From Earliella scabrosa (lineage: Eukaryota; Basidiomycota; Agaricomycetes; Polyporales; Polyporaceae): a DNA stretch of 64,000 bases. How positions within the stretch are numbered: position 1 is the first letter of the stretch; each line of letters starts with the position of its first letter. The translations under genes and the position numbers were made by a program. Below the pieces are notes generated by a model. The model was not told where the DNA came from, searched no databases, and worked only from the letters and a program-made list of their open reading frames with translations. Where the stretch lies: the NCBI GenBank assembly GCA_022605405.1, contig JABYQQ010000008.1, forward strand, positions 1,550,001 through 1,614,000, read 5' to 3'. Below, piece by piece: positions 29,977 to 41,205 of this stretch.

Positions 29977-32295
29977 TCACATGAACGCCCCAGGCGCACA
30001 GTACTCAAACTCAGCCGGATTCCTCTTCGCGCTCGTGTACGCGTCCACGTCCGCATCTGCGTCGTCGTTCGCGCAGAACGTCGGAAAGTCGAGACACCGC
30101 CCCGCGTGCCTCTTCGGGAGCACGGCCATCGACGGCATCCAGTCGTCTGCGGAACGCGTCAGCGAAGGAACCAAGCAGGGGATAGATGGGCTTTGGGACG
30201 GATAAGTAAGGTTGGAGGAGGCACTCACGAACCGCGAGCCCCTTCCGGACAGTCGCCCACGAGCACGAGCTCACGTACTTGCTCTGCAGCTCGCGCGCCG
30301 TCATCCGCTTCTCCTGATCCACCTCCAGCATCTGCCCGCGTCCCACCACCGTCAGCACACCCACAGGCACGAGAGGGAGCTGAGCACGCACCGATGACAC
30401 AAGGCGCGCAAACGCAGGATCAAACCCCTCCGGCGTCGCAAACACCACCGGCAACCGTTCCTCATGCGCCTTCCGGGCCGCCTCCCTGCTCTCCGCGCCC
30501 GCAAAGTAGCGCTCCCGCACGAAGCCGAGGATCTCGAGGAACGCGAGCCCCATGCTCCACACGTCCACGCCCGCGCCGTACCATCCTTCGCGCACCATCT
30601 CCGGCGCCATGTACGCGTACGTGCCCGAGTAGCCCGCGCGCCGCCAGCTCTCGTACGAACCGGGAGGACCGGGGGGCACGAGGCGCGCCATGCCAAAGTC
30701 GGTGAGGTATGCCTGCCCGTGCGTGTTGATGAGAATGTTACTTGGCTTAATGTCGTGGTGGACGATCCCGAGCTCGCGCAGCGCGCCCAGGGCACATATC
30801 TGGGTGCGGGGTGAGCACTATATGGTGAGACGAGGCGCGGACACGCACCAGCTCCTGGCAGTACAGATACCGGTCCTTCATTGTCATCGGCTGCCGCATC
30901 TTCAGCGCGGCGTGCATGTCGATCGGGTAGAACGGCTGCGAGCATCCCAGGTCAGCGCCCCGCATCCCATCAGCACCCTGCAAACATCCAGAAAGAGATA
31001 GAACACACCGCACGCACCATGACAAAGAAGATCCGACCGACCGCCCCTTCCTCCTCCCACGACATGAGCAACGGAACGAGGAACGTGCGCGCGCCATTGC
31101 CGCTGCTCGCACTGTGCCCGATCCGGATCATGACCTCGCGCTCGCGCAGAAAGTAGTCTCGGTGCGTATGCGTCCGCGCCGCGCGTCGCGGGTGGATTGC
31201 CTTGATCGCGTACAGGCGCTTAGCGTGCTCGCCGAGCACGACCCGTCCCGCAGAACCCTCCCCGAGTCGGTAGATGACGGTGAACGTGAGCCCGGCGTGG
31301 TGCAGCTGGTCGAAGCGCGGCGGGCATGGCGCCGGGCGGGCTATTCGGTACCCCGGACGGACGTAGAGTGGCATCTGGGCATACGTGCCGGGGACCGCGA
31401 GAGGGGAGTGGTCGGCGGCGACCTGCCAGGAGACGTGCGACATGGTCGGCGGTCGGACCTGTGCGAGAGCGTGCGGGTGGAGCTGCGTGCGGACATCGGA
31501 TAGCTGGTGCCTGGTCGGGAACGGCTGCATGCGGGCTGCGTGAAGACGCTGTGCAGAGGGGCGGGCTGGAGCGCCAGGTCGAGGAAGTGGCTTTGGCTGG
31601 CCGTGCGGAAGACCAGAGAGGGTTGCATTGTGCAGATGTGAAGCGGTGATCGGGTACGGAAGAGTCGAACAGGCAGAAGCAAGGTAGGCGTAGCTGACAG
31701 GCGCGGGTACGAGCGTGACCTTGGTCGGCGGGAACAAAGGACCTTGGGGGGTGTTGCTGGGAGCGAGAGGACACGCATCCCAGTAATTGTAGGGAGGATA
31801 CCACGTCGGAGAGTCCAGGGTGACTGCAGATGTGCTCGGGTGTGACGATGGGTCATTGTAGTACGAGTTTGTCATGACCATTGTTGTGAGTTGGCGCCAG
31901 TCACGAGTACCAGTGTGCTGCAGGGGGTTGGGCAGGTCCAAGTGTTGCGGGGGAGAGTTTTCCATGGAGGAGTTGAGCGGGGATGCGGCGTCGGGGACGG
32001 GTATATGTACTGGCCGCTGCTGCTGCGGCACAGGGTGAGTGCATACGACTCGGGCGGTAAGCGCGGGCTTTGGGCAAGTGCTGCAGTGGCGTGTGCTTGG
32101 ACCGCACAATGCGGACTTTGATAGCCGCAGCGAGGAGCCAAAGCCGTCGCGGGGAAGACTCGTGTATGGAGTGACTGCTGGACTTGCGTTGTCGGGCTGG
32201 ATGTGGGGACAAGGAGCCACGCAGTCAGTCGTCACCACGGGCTGCACCGTCATATAGCCTCCGAGACAATCACTGGTTTGGGTGGCGGACCACAT
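29977..32295 (-). CDS. Serine/threonine protein kinase, about 701 residues
   Basis: Minus-strand exons 32295-31018, 30935-30849, 30799-30229, 30146-29977 (2,106 nt in frame). About 340 N-terminal residues are Pro/Ser/His-rich and disordered. The kinase domain follows: GEGSAGRVVLG loop, YAIKAIH (Lys about 365), IVHHDIKPSN (catalytic Asp about 471; HHD in place of HRD), LTDFGMARL, YMAPEMVREG and DVWSMGL. A TATAAA lies at about 32315 on this strand, only about 20 bp before the first ATG, so the true start may be a downstream Met (MTVQ or MENSPP). The domain is not close enough to a named subfamily to assign. The C-terminal tail encoded by exon 4 has a fragment copied at 15057-15128. Confidence 0.82.
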
Positions 32296-33169
32296 CCGGG
32301 TCCGTCCGCCTTTATACTCCTCGCTTGACGCTCATCCGAGGACCCTTGAGGACGTTGTGCCGGTGGCCAACCGCACATGGCGGGGAGCTTACAAGGACCG
32401 TGTTCGGAGAGGCCGTGACAAATGTATCCGGGAAGGCGAGGAAGAGGGTAATGTGAATAGAACAAGAAGCCGGCCGGACGCACCTGCTTGGACAGCCTCG
32501 CCGTGTCCGCCTAAGCATTTCCCGGTCAGCATCTTTGTCCGGAACTTGCGACCATCGACAGCGGGCAATGATTCGAGCACCCCCAAGCATGACAACTTCC
32601 GAGCAGGCCGCGTACGTCGGACGACGGAATGTGTGTGTGTAGCGATGAGCGCGCCGGTGCGTAGCGGCGGTGTGTCCACGTCGAGCGGAAGCAAGCCTGT
32701 GGCACTCGGATCACTCGGGCTCTGTGTGCGTGGCAGTGCTACGGACCATCCCCTCAATTAGGCAGGTCACGTAGATTCGATGCACTGCCAGTGGTCGTGG
32801 ACAGGCATAGGAGGAGTCCGCGGTCTGTACTTGCGTATATACCCATAGTGCTATTAGTCGTGGACCGTACACCTACACATTCTGGATAAAGGCGTGGTGG
32901 CCGATATAGGAGAGTTGTTGAAGATGACGCCCGTGACACGCGAGGAACGCCACTGGCAGAAGACCCGTTACGTGCATTTGGCGAACGAACTACCGTGAGC
33001 TTCCTCACTGGCACAAAATCCTCACTAGTCATATCATCAGAATATCTATAATACTAGTTGGGTACTACAGTGATTACGTGCAAATAGGCCCTCGAGTCGC
33101 TACATATTGTACTACCTGCCCAGCATCTACATATATTGCCTGGCACTGCAATCCAGCATCCCTCTGATG
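32296..33169. other. Intergenic, no gene recognised
   Basis: Promoter of the kinase (minus) at its left; otherwise frames without motifs up to the hydrophobin relic. Confidence 0.4.
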
Positions 33170-33333
33170 TGACGGACACGCAGCACACCGGCTGGGCCGA
33201 GCAAGGTGTTGCTGCTGCCAACGCCGACGGCAGGGATGGGCGAGCACTGCATCCCGATCTTCGCTGTCACGACGTGGACGACGATCCCGAGATCGCAGAA
33301 CCCGATCGTGTGGAGCGCCGCACCTACGTTGGA
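33170..33333 (-). pseudogene. Hydrophobin relic (exon 2 only, frameshifted)
   Basis: On the minus strand an acceptor-like CTCCAG at 33339-33334 is followed by a segment that aligns with hydrophobin exon 2: VTAKIGMQCSPIPAVGVGS matches VTAKIGLECSPLSVVGVGS of the gene at 20655-21087. Soon after, the frame shifts by one base; the next frame gives CSAQPVCC, the expected cysteine cluster. No exon 1 with the first CC pair and no exon 3 was found nearby. A dead fourth member of the cluster, about 9 kb away. Confidence 0.75.
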
Positions 33334-33943
33334 CTGGAGAAAAGGACGTTAGAAGAGGCATGCTACGTCAATCGTTGGCGGAAACGCATTGAAAAGGGTT
33401 AGAAAAGGCTTTCCAAAACGCTAAGCATGCCTTTTGACCCCCTTTTCTCCCATGTGAAATCGGCCGCCGTGTGTCGGCGCCTAGTAGCGTCGCATCATTG
33501 GGAGAGGAAAGTGCGAGGTCCCAAACTTAGGTATCACCCACATACAGAGATGATACTATAAGTACCATCAACTTCAAGTCATGACCTGGCTATAGAGAAC
33601 AGCCCGCCAAGTACTGCCAGATGGTCGCGCGATATCGCGATGTTTCTCTCCGCTCCCTCCGCTCATACTCCTGGATCCCATAGGACGGGAAAAGTATTTG
33701 GCCTGTGATGACAAACAGTCAGTCGTATCGTATCGATGTGTAACGCGTCGCAGGACTCTGGCTGGAGGCACACCGATGGCGCAATCATCACATTTGCACA
33801 AACGACCCCTGGTGCTGACCAAGCTACGCGACCATTGCGTCGAACGAAAGTGCGCAGTTGTGCTCTGTCAGCAGGCGACTACGTCGTATTTATACGCCGT
33901 TTTGGCAACGCGTTCCCCCCAACTAGCAAGTTAGTACTTACAC
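33334..33943. other. Intergenic upstream of the alpha/beta hydrolase
   Basis: No gene seen. TTTATAC at 33889-33895, about 50 bp before the ATG, is a candidate TATA element. Confidence 0.4.
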
Positions 33944-35158
33944 ATGGCAGCCCTCCGAACCTTCCTCGACTCAGGGGCTCCCCCTGGCAGCAGCGACTAC
34001 ACCACTCTCGTGGTCATCCACGGCTATGGCTTCCATGCAGGTGAGCGGATGCAAGACATCTGCAAACGGTCAGGAGCGCTCACGCCCAGATAGGCAACTT
34101 CAAGAAGTTCTTACCCCTCGCTCCCAAGTACAACTCGCGCGTCATCCTCGTCAACCGGCGCGACTATCCCGGTTCCACCCCGTTCACGAACGAGGAGCAC
34201 GAGCACCTCCGGCGGCTAGCCTCCGTGCCTGCCGGGTCTCCGGAAGCAGTGGAGGGGACGGAGGAGTTCATGAGGGACCGCGCACGGGAGCTGTACGACT
34301 ATCTCGCGGAACTCGTCGAGGCGGGACTAGTGACGAAACCGGGCGGGATTGTGCTCGCGGGTTGGTCGCTGGGCGCGGTCTGGCTGTCTGCGCTCCTCAC
34401 CCACGCTGCATCGTTCCCCGTGACCCAAGTGCGACTGAGCGAATATCTGAAGCGGGTCGTCTATTACGGTTTGTTCTCCATCGCTACAATCGCGGGAAAT
34501 TGGGAAGGCTCACCTCTGTCGTCCAGATGCGTCCTACATCTGCTCGGGATACCAACTTCCCGCGGAACTGTACCATCCGCTGCAAGACCCGAGCCTGTCT
34601 CCCGCGGAGCAGACGGACCGCTTCGGCCCATGGGTCGTGAGCTACTACGCCCACGGCGATGTGCGGACGTCCGGTGTCGCCGCGCTCGAGTCCCGCACCG
34701 CGCTGGAGAGCCCGCCTCCGACGATCACGACGATGACCGCAGAGGACATCGCCGATTCGGTGCACAGCGCCCCGGGGGAGCACGGAGGGACCGAGCAGCT
34801 GCTCGCGCAGGCGTCCATCATGCACGGGACCTATGCGTCGCTGCACCGACGGGCTTTCCATCTCGCAGACGCTGCCGAGGACTGGAGTCGAGTCGAAGTA
34901 CGGTGGTTGTGGGGCGACCACTCGATATGGGAGAGTCCCTTGGCAGCTTGGACACTGGAGAGAGAGCTGGAGGAGGCTCGGAAAGATGGAAGGCCGGTGA
35001 GGAAGGTCCAGTTCGTGCGCCTACGGGGCGCGAATCATTTTGTGAGTCAGTCATAAACTGTTGAGATTCATTGTCGACTGACCTTAGCGCAGGCACATTG
35101 GGACTTGCCCGAGAAGACACTGCAAGGAATCTTGGGGGATGAGAGCGAGATTTTGTAG
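33944..35158 (+). CDS. Alpha/beta-hydrolase fold protein, 350 residues
   Basis: Exons 33944-34040, 34094-34468, 34527-35041, 35093-35158 (1,053 nt). Motifs in order: TTLVVIHGYGFHAGNF (HG oxyanion strand, residues about 21-35), LAGWSLGAVWL with the nucleophile elbow G-x-S-x-G (Ser about 124), EVRWLWGDHSIWE (acid-strand region), and GANHFAHWDLP with the catalytic His near residues 328-331. No signal peptide, so probably intracellular. It resembles the large fungal family of uncharacterised alpha/beta hydrolases acting on esters or related bonds; the substrate is unknown. Introns 50-60 nt. Confidence 0.87.
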
Positions 35159-35402
35159 AGTAGGTTGATTTGCCACTCCGTAATACTGGGCATTTCGCTC
35201 TGGTCATGTCCGGCATCTGCCGTGCTATTTCTGAGATTGTGCGAAGAGGAAGGAGTCGGCCCGACGAGTCGTAGAGCCCAGAACAGCCTGCAACGATGTC
35301 ATATCGTATTCATGGGTGTGGCGTCCTCAATTGTCCCCGAACATTCCATCAACCTCAGTCATCATCGACCACGACCAAGACCAGCAGACGACACTCACCA
35401 GC

Positions 35403-36656
35403 ATGACGAGCACCGCCGCTAACCTCCTCTTGGCAGGAAGGCTTGCGTTGATCACAGGATGCACGTACGTGCCTGTTGCGATGCTTGCGTGCATGTGAAG
35501 TGAAAGATCCTCGCGGGGATGGGGTACAGCGGCGGCATAGGGCAAGCCACAGCACGGGTCTTTGCGCGCAATGGCTGCTCCATCGCAGTGCACCACTCGT
35601 CCGCCAAATCAAAGGAGAAGGCCGATGCGCTCGTGGCCGAGCTGACCACGCTCGCACCAGGGGTGCGCGCAGCCGCGTTTGAAGCGGACCTATCCTCGTA
35701 TGAGAACGCGCGCAAGCTGTGCGACCAGGTGGTCGAGGTGCTAGGTCATCCGGACATCCTCTTCAGCAATCATGGGGTGACTGGACCCAGGATCGGGCCT
35801 GAGGGAGACATGCAGGCCGTCAGCGCTGAGACATTTGAAGAGATATGGCGGACGAACACTGGCACGGGATATGTGGTACGTCGCTACGAGCCTGAGGGGT
35901 CGAGCCGCGGGGCGAATGCCCACATCAATTTGTTCTGCCCATGCAGCTCGCGCAGAAGTGCATTCCGCACATGCAAGAGAAGCAGTGGGGGCGCATCATC
36001 TTCACATCCAGGTGCGGATCTGAATCTCGGTGAGCGAGCTTATCTCGCGTGGCGACTAAACTACATACCTCTGCATCCTGCCCTGTCCCCGCCGCTAGCG
36101 TTGCGGCAGGAACTGGGGAATCATCGGGCCGCAGTATGCATCGTCGAAATCGGCGTTGCATGGGCTGATCCACTGGCTGTCAGTCCGATACTGCAAGGAA
36201 GGCATCGTCAGTACTCCTTTCCCAATGCCAATTAGTTCCGGTTTCCTGACGATCCTGATTGTACGCTCACCTCAGTTGACCAACGGCGTCGCTCCCGCCC
36301 TCATTGAGGGTGCGTATGCACCTATGCCAGATTATTATCCAAGGTCTCACACCCCACCTCAGACACCGAGATGATGAAGAACCTATCAGACGCTGTCAAG
36401 GTCAGTGGATTGTGTTAGATGGTCGATGTCTCGCTCCTCGCCGCTGAATCTGCACCTCAATATAGAGTAAAATACCTATCGGACGCATGGGAAAGCCCGA
36501 CGAGATAGCATCCGTCGTCTTCATGCTCGCAACGAACGCGTACATGACCAACAAAGTGATCCAGTCTTGAGCCTCTTGCGTTCCATTCGCTGACGAGTAT
36601 GCATTGACTAGATACTGGTCGCGGACGGGGGCTGGACGAACGGCGGTGGCTTCTAG
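35403..36656 (+). pseudogene. SDR (3-oxoacyl-ACP-reductase-like) gene with a one-base frameshift at the active site
   Basis: Exons 35403-35464, 35530-35875, 35947-36011, 36099-36206, 36276-36309, 36363-36400, 36466-36555, 36612-36656. Motifs: ITGCTGGIGQAT (cofactor), NHGVTGP, catalytic YASSK in exon 4, NGVAPALIEDTEMM, GRMGKPDEIASVV and DGGW near the end. Summed exon length is 788 nt, one short of a multiple of three. At 36110-36120 the frame after exon 3 gives SVAAGTG, then slips; one extra G in the run GGGG would restore GGIIGPQYASSK with Ser exactly 13 residues before Tyr, the classical spacing. Either a recent pseudogene, a sequencing error, or use of an alternative acceptor (GGCAG at about 36109) that keeps frame but drops the Ser block. 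The last donor (GTGATC) is weak. Confidence 0.72.
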
Positions 36657-36998
36657 TAGGCTGGGACCCTATTGACCGACGGGAGAGTGTAACGCGCGAG
36701 CCTCCCAAACTCCGGTCTTCTCCGTCCCCTCTTGGAATCGACGCCGAGCGAAGAACGCTGCAGAAAGTCAAGAGATATTCATTCTGCAGACATCATGATG
36801 AGCAGTAATTGATACAGTGCATGCGGAGCGAGAGTGTAGTGATATCATAACAGAGAACAATTGTACAGTACCTATGCGAGGGGTAAATCCCACGATCAAC
36901 CAACGGTATAACACGAGAGCGTGGTGGACAGCGACGCGAGCGACCAGCAAAGGTCGTGGATAGTGTGGGTGGATCCGACCGGCGGAGAGTAGAGGAGA
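36657..36998. other. Convergent 3' flank region, no gene seen
   Basis: Between the SDR stop and the stop of the minus-strand coiled-coil gene. Confidence 0.45.
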
Positions 36999-39900
36999 TC
37001 ATTTCGCAGGGTTGGGCGAGCCTTTGGTCGACAAGCCGGCAGTCTCGATGATCTCGTTGAGAGTGGCTGTCCGCTTGTGAGCCAGCTCCAGTTGTCTCTG
37101 CAAAGACCTTGAAAGAGAGTCACAACTCAGCGCTGCTCAGGGCTAGAACGAGGGCGAAACACTCACTTGAGCTGATTCTCGAGCTCCAGGGCCCGCTCCT
37201 TGCCGCCCTGCCTCTCTCGCTTGATCTTCTCATCGGCGGTCTTCAACCGGGTCTCGTACTCCTTCACCCGGGCCTCCCACTTGTTATCCGCCGCGGTCGT
37301 CTTCTGGTTGACCGCAGTGAGCTTCTCCTCAGACTGCACGAGCTGGTTCTGCAGATTGATCGCACGCCGCTCGGCGTTCTGCGCTCGCGCCGTGAGCGCG
37401 CGGATCTCCATCGAGTCCGATTGGTTGCCTTTGCGGGGTACGACAGCACTTTGGAGCGCCGCGTTGGTCGCCTGAGAGGCGACGGTTAGATCGATGCAGG
37501 AAGGAATGAAGGTAGAACCAAGAAACTCACCTGCAGTGCTTCGATCTCGCCGTCCTTCGCGCTGAGCTTCTTGCGCCAGACAGCCTTAGCCTCAGCAAGG
37601 GCCTTGACGCTGGCTTCGAACTTGTCGATCTGCTTCCAGCGGAGATCAAGCTGCTTGCGCATGTCGTTCAGCTTGTCGCTGTACCGCTGCTCCGCCTCCT
37701 TCACGCGCTTCTCGAACTCGGACTGGATCTGGCTCAGTGCCTTCAGCCGCGTGATGAGGTTGTCGTGGAAGACGCTGAAGTTCGTGAAGGGCTTCGTCTC
37801 GGCCTGCCCGTGCTTCTTCTATTGGACGTTGCGCCGTTGGGCTAACATTAGCAGTCCGCCCTTCTAGCCGCAGAGAGATGGAACGCACCGGAGTCTTATC
37901 CACACCGACAATCTTGTCCATGTATTGGTAGATAGTGAGGAGCAGCGTGTTGCGCTCTGTCAGCTGGTCTCGGTACTGGGCCTCAGCTGCGAGGAGTGCG
38001 CGCTGGTCCTTCGACAGTCGCTGCTCGAGCTCCGCAATGCGCGTACGGAGATTGGTGGTCTCTGTCTCCGCAGTGCGCAAGCTGGCCTGCGTGTCATCCA
38101 GCTTCTCCGAGAGGTTAAGACGCGCCTGCGTCTGTGCTGCGAGCTGCGCAGCAAGGTCGCGGTTCTCTGCGTGCAGCTTGTCAATGACACCGTCACGGTC
38201 GCGGCCTTTGCCCTCGCGGTCGTCGAGCTCCTTGCGGGCACGAGTCAGCTCGTCTTCCAGCCGCTCAACATCACGGCGGAGACGGTCGACCTCGAGCTGG
38301 AGGGAGAACCGTGCGGTGGTGTGCGATTCGCCCAGCTTCTTGTTGTCCGCCTCGAGGGTCTGGAGAGCGGCCTGCACGGCTGCGAGATCCGCCTCGCGCT
38401 GGGTGAGCAGCGACTGCGTCCGCGAGAGGTCGTTGAGCGCGGACTGCAGAGCCGAGTCCTTGGCTTCGAGTGCACGACGTTCCCGTCGGAGAGCGTCGTC
38501 GTGCTCCTGCTCCGCCTTCTCGAGGTCCGCCTCGAGACGCTCTCGCACGCCCCGTTCGCGCTGCAGCTCCTGGACGACCTTCTCGATGTGCTGTGCGAGC
38601 TCTTCTTTGCGGGCACGGTGTTCCTGTACCTCCGCATCACGCGTGTTGTACAGCTCGTTGAGCTCTTCCAGCTCGTCCTTGAGCTTGTTGACTTTCTAGG
38701 GAATGACTTCAGATCCAAGCGTACCCACCCGAGGGCTCTGTGCTCACCTGCTTTAGAGCATTGCTCAACTGCTCCAGGCGATCGCGCTCGATGGCCTCGT
38801 CTTCCCGCAAGCGGTCCATCTCCTCCTTCAGCTTCTCGTGCTCGTCCTCGAGGATGTACAGCTGATTGGAGATCCTCTCGAGCTCGCGATTCGCAGCCTC
38901 AAGCTCGTTGTCCTTCTCCTCCGCCTCCCGCTCCAGGTGCGCGAGCGTTGCCTCGAACTTCTGGTGCAAATCCTCGGCGTTGGCCTCGTACTCGTCGATG
39001 TGCATCCGCAGCTCCTTGCACTCCGCATCTCGCTGCTCGAGCGCCTGGATGGTATATCAGCTGAATGAACGTGGTAGGAGAAGCAGAACACGACGCACGT
39101 CACGGAGCTCTTCCATCTGACCCTTTGCCTCTTCCATCTCTCCTCGCCACTCGTCTTCGACACTCTCCACGATCCGCTGATGCTCGGAGATGAGCTCCTC
39201 GATCTCGCGGTTCTTCATGTCGATCTCGTCCTCCTTCTGCTGGATTTCGATCTGCGCAGCAGCCAGCTTGTCTCGTACCGCATTCAGATCCTCTTCGACG
39301 GCCTCCCTACCCTCCCGCTCCTCCATAATCTGCGCACGACTCTGGCTCCGCTCCAAGGTCTCGGCCTCGCGTCGTCGCTGCAAGTCCTCGAGCTCGAGCT
39401 TCAGCGTCTCGACTTCATCCGCGATGTCATCCCGCTCGTCCGTCCGCACCGAGAGCGCCTCCTCCAGCTCGTCAATCCGCACCCGCAAGTCCTCGTTCTC
39501 CGCCTCCAGCTCCTCCGCCTGCCGTCGCCACCGCTCGCTTCCTAACGATGAGTGGTCTCCCCGCGACTCTGCCAGCTCCCGCAATCGTTCGAGCTCCTCC
39601 GTGTTCTCCTCCAGCAGTCCACGCACGTTCTCCAGTTCCTCCTCAAGCTCCGCGTTCCGCGCTTCGAGTTCTCGCAACGCACCGTCATCCGGGCCAACAG
39701 CACGTCGTCTCCTCAGCTCCCTGAGCTCTCGTTCCCGCTCCTCCAGCTTCTCCTCCAACTCCCGTGCTCGGCCCTGTGCGCCACCCGACCCTCGCTGGAG
39801 GTGGTCCAGTTCCCGCTGCAGCTCGAGCACGAGCTTCTTGAGTTTCTTCAGTTCCATGCCCCGCTGTTGAACCTCGATCTTGAGGTTGATGTTCTGCTTC

Positions 39901-40446
39901 AGGGCAGCATCGATTTGGTCGGGGGCGAGCTGTGCTAACCGCTCTTCGAGGAAGTGGACCTTGAGCTTGATGTTGAAGTTCTCCTTCTTGAGGGCGTCGA
40001 TGTGCTATACGAGCCATATATGCATGTTGTTCCACAATAAATGTAGCTCGGGTGCGTACCTTCTCTTGGTCGCGTAGAGTAAGGTTCACCCCGCCCTTGG
40101 AGCTCGCTGTGCGTGTCCGTTTGGGACGTCCTGGGGTCGCAGCGTCGGTGACGTCTGCCCACTTCTCCTTCCGCCCATCCGGAGTGTCCAGAACGTCTCC
40201 GTCGTGTTCGTCCCCGTCCTCGTCGTGCCCCAGACGTTTCGAGCTGGGAGTAGCCTCATCTGCGCGCCTCTTCGCAAATGAGGCAGTTGAGGGTGATACC
40301 GCTGTTGTTCCTGTAGATGAGGATGGTATCCGGAGGTTGCGAGCAGGTGTAGAGAATGTCGAGGTGAACGAGCCGAGCGAGATGTCTGGTACGGTTACAG
40401 ATGACTGTCCTGATGTGTCTCCGCGTGCGTTCAGTGCCGCAGACAT
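36999..40446 (-). CDS. CM1-motif coiled-coil protein (Mto1/Pcp1/ApsB-like gamma-tubulin complex recruiter), 1,028 residues
   Basis: Minus-strand exons 40446-40060, 40004-39099, 39044-38748, 38695-37889, 37818-37531, 37471-37167, 37095-36999 (3,087 nt in frame). About 125 residues of Ser/Thr/Pro-rich N-terminus with a KRTRT basic patch lead into a centrosomin motif 1: LKKENFNIKLKVHFLEERL (about 132-152), split from RDQEK by intron 1. Nearly all the rest is heptad-rich coiled coil (Glu, Leu, Arg, Lys). A conserved non-coil segment ETKPFTNFSVFHDNLI sits near residue 800. CM1 proteins recruit and activate gamma-tubulin complexes at spindle pole bodies or other microtubule organising centres. The last acceptor was chosen (GCAGAG) to keep the LELAHKRTATLNEII frame. 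The start was chosen at the first ATG; the longer upstream frame opens only with TTG. Confidence 0.87.
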
Positions 40447-41205
40447 TACGGTGGTTGTCGCCGTCAGCGACGACGGCAAGAGTTAAGAGGCAAGAGAACA
40501 GGACGCGTTTCAGACGCGCTGCAGGCTGCAGCCAAGTGCTCGAGCCACGTGATGGGAAGCAGGTTCGATCGCCGACGAGCGGCACTTGAATCGACTTCAT
40601 TGAACTCGGAACATCGTCTCCAAATAGTAGCCGTTAGCACCTGGCCAGTAAGTACTGGGGACGTGCCAGATCCACGTTGATATGGAACAGTGAGAGCGCA
40701 GCTCAGATCCAAATGTTCACGAGCTCACTCTTGCTCTCTTCAGACTGTGACTGCAACACCGGCAGGCCCCATATAGCCTCAAACAAGTTTGAAACAGTGC
40801 TCTAGCCTGTAGACAGGCACTGCTTCGAGCACACAGGAGCCATTGCGGACGAAGCCCATGTACGAAATTTGCTTTACTGTCGGTATGATTGGCATGGCAC
40901 CGAAAGGAGCACCTGTCACGCATACTACGTCTCTTGCCACGGCTTTGGGTTTCTGTGGCGCGCCGACTCTTGACGGATGTACGAGAGAAGTAAGCTAATA
41001 GGACTGCTGCCCTGTCCATAGCCCGGGATCTGCATGGGCGCATCGACGCCGTCGCTAGACTCGCAAAGTAGCCGGCCGAAGCCGTCCCCGAGGGCCCGAT
41101 CCCATCCGGGCGCACCCAATTGACGACCATGAGGCCACACACTCTTAAATCGGAACACCGGTTGGATTATGCGTACAATCCTGAGACTCCATTCCGCCGT
41201 ACAGC
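40447..41205. other. Divergent promoter region
   Basis: Between the minus-strand CM1 gene and the plus-strand transcription factor. No gene recognised; a 141-codon minus frame at 40717-41142 has no motif. Confidence 0.45.

Noticed and set aside
37925..39064. 379-codon plus-strand frame, Leu/Arg-rich
   Set aside because: Antisense shadow of the coiled-coil CM1 gene; GAG/CTC-rich codons on one strand create long frames on the other.
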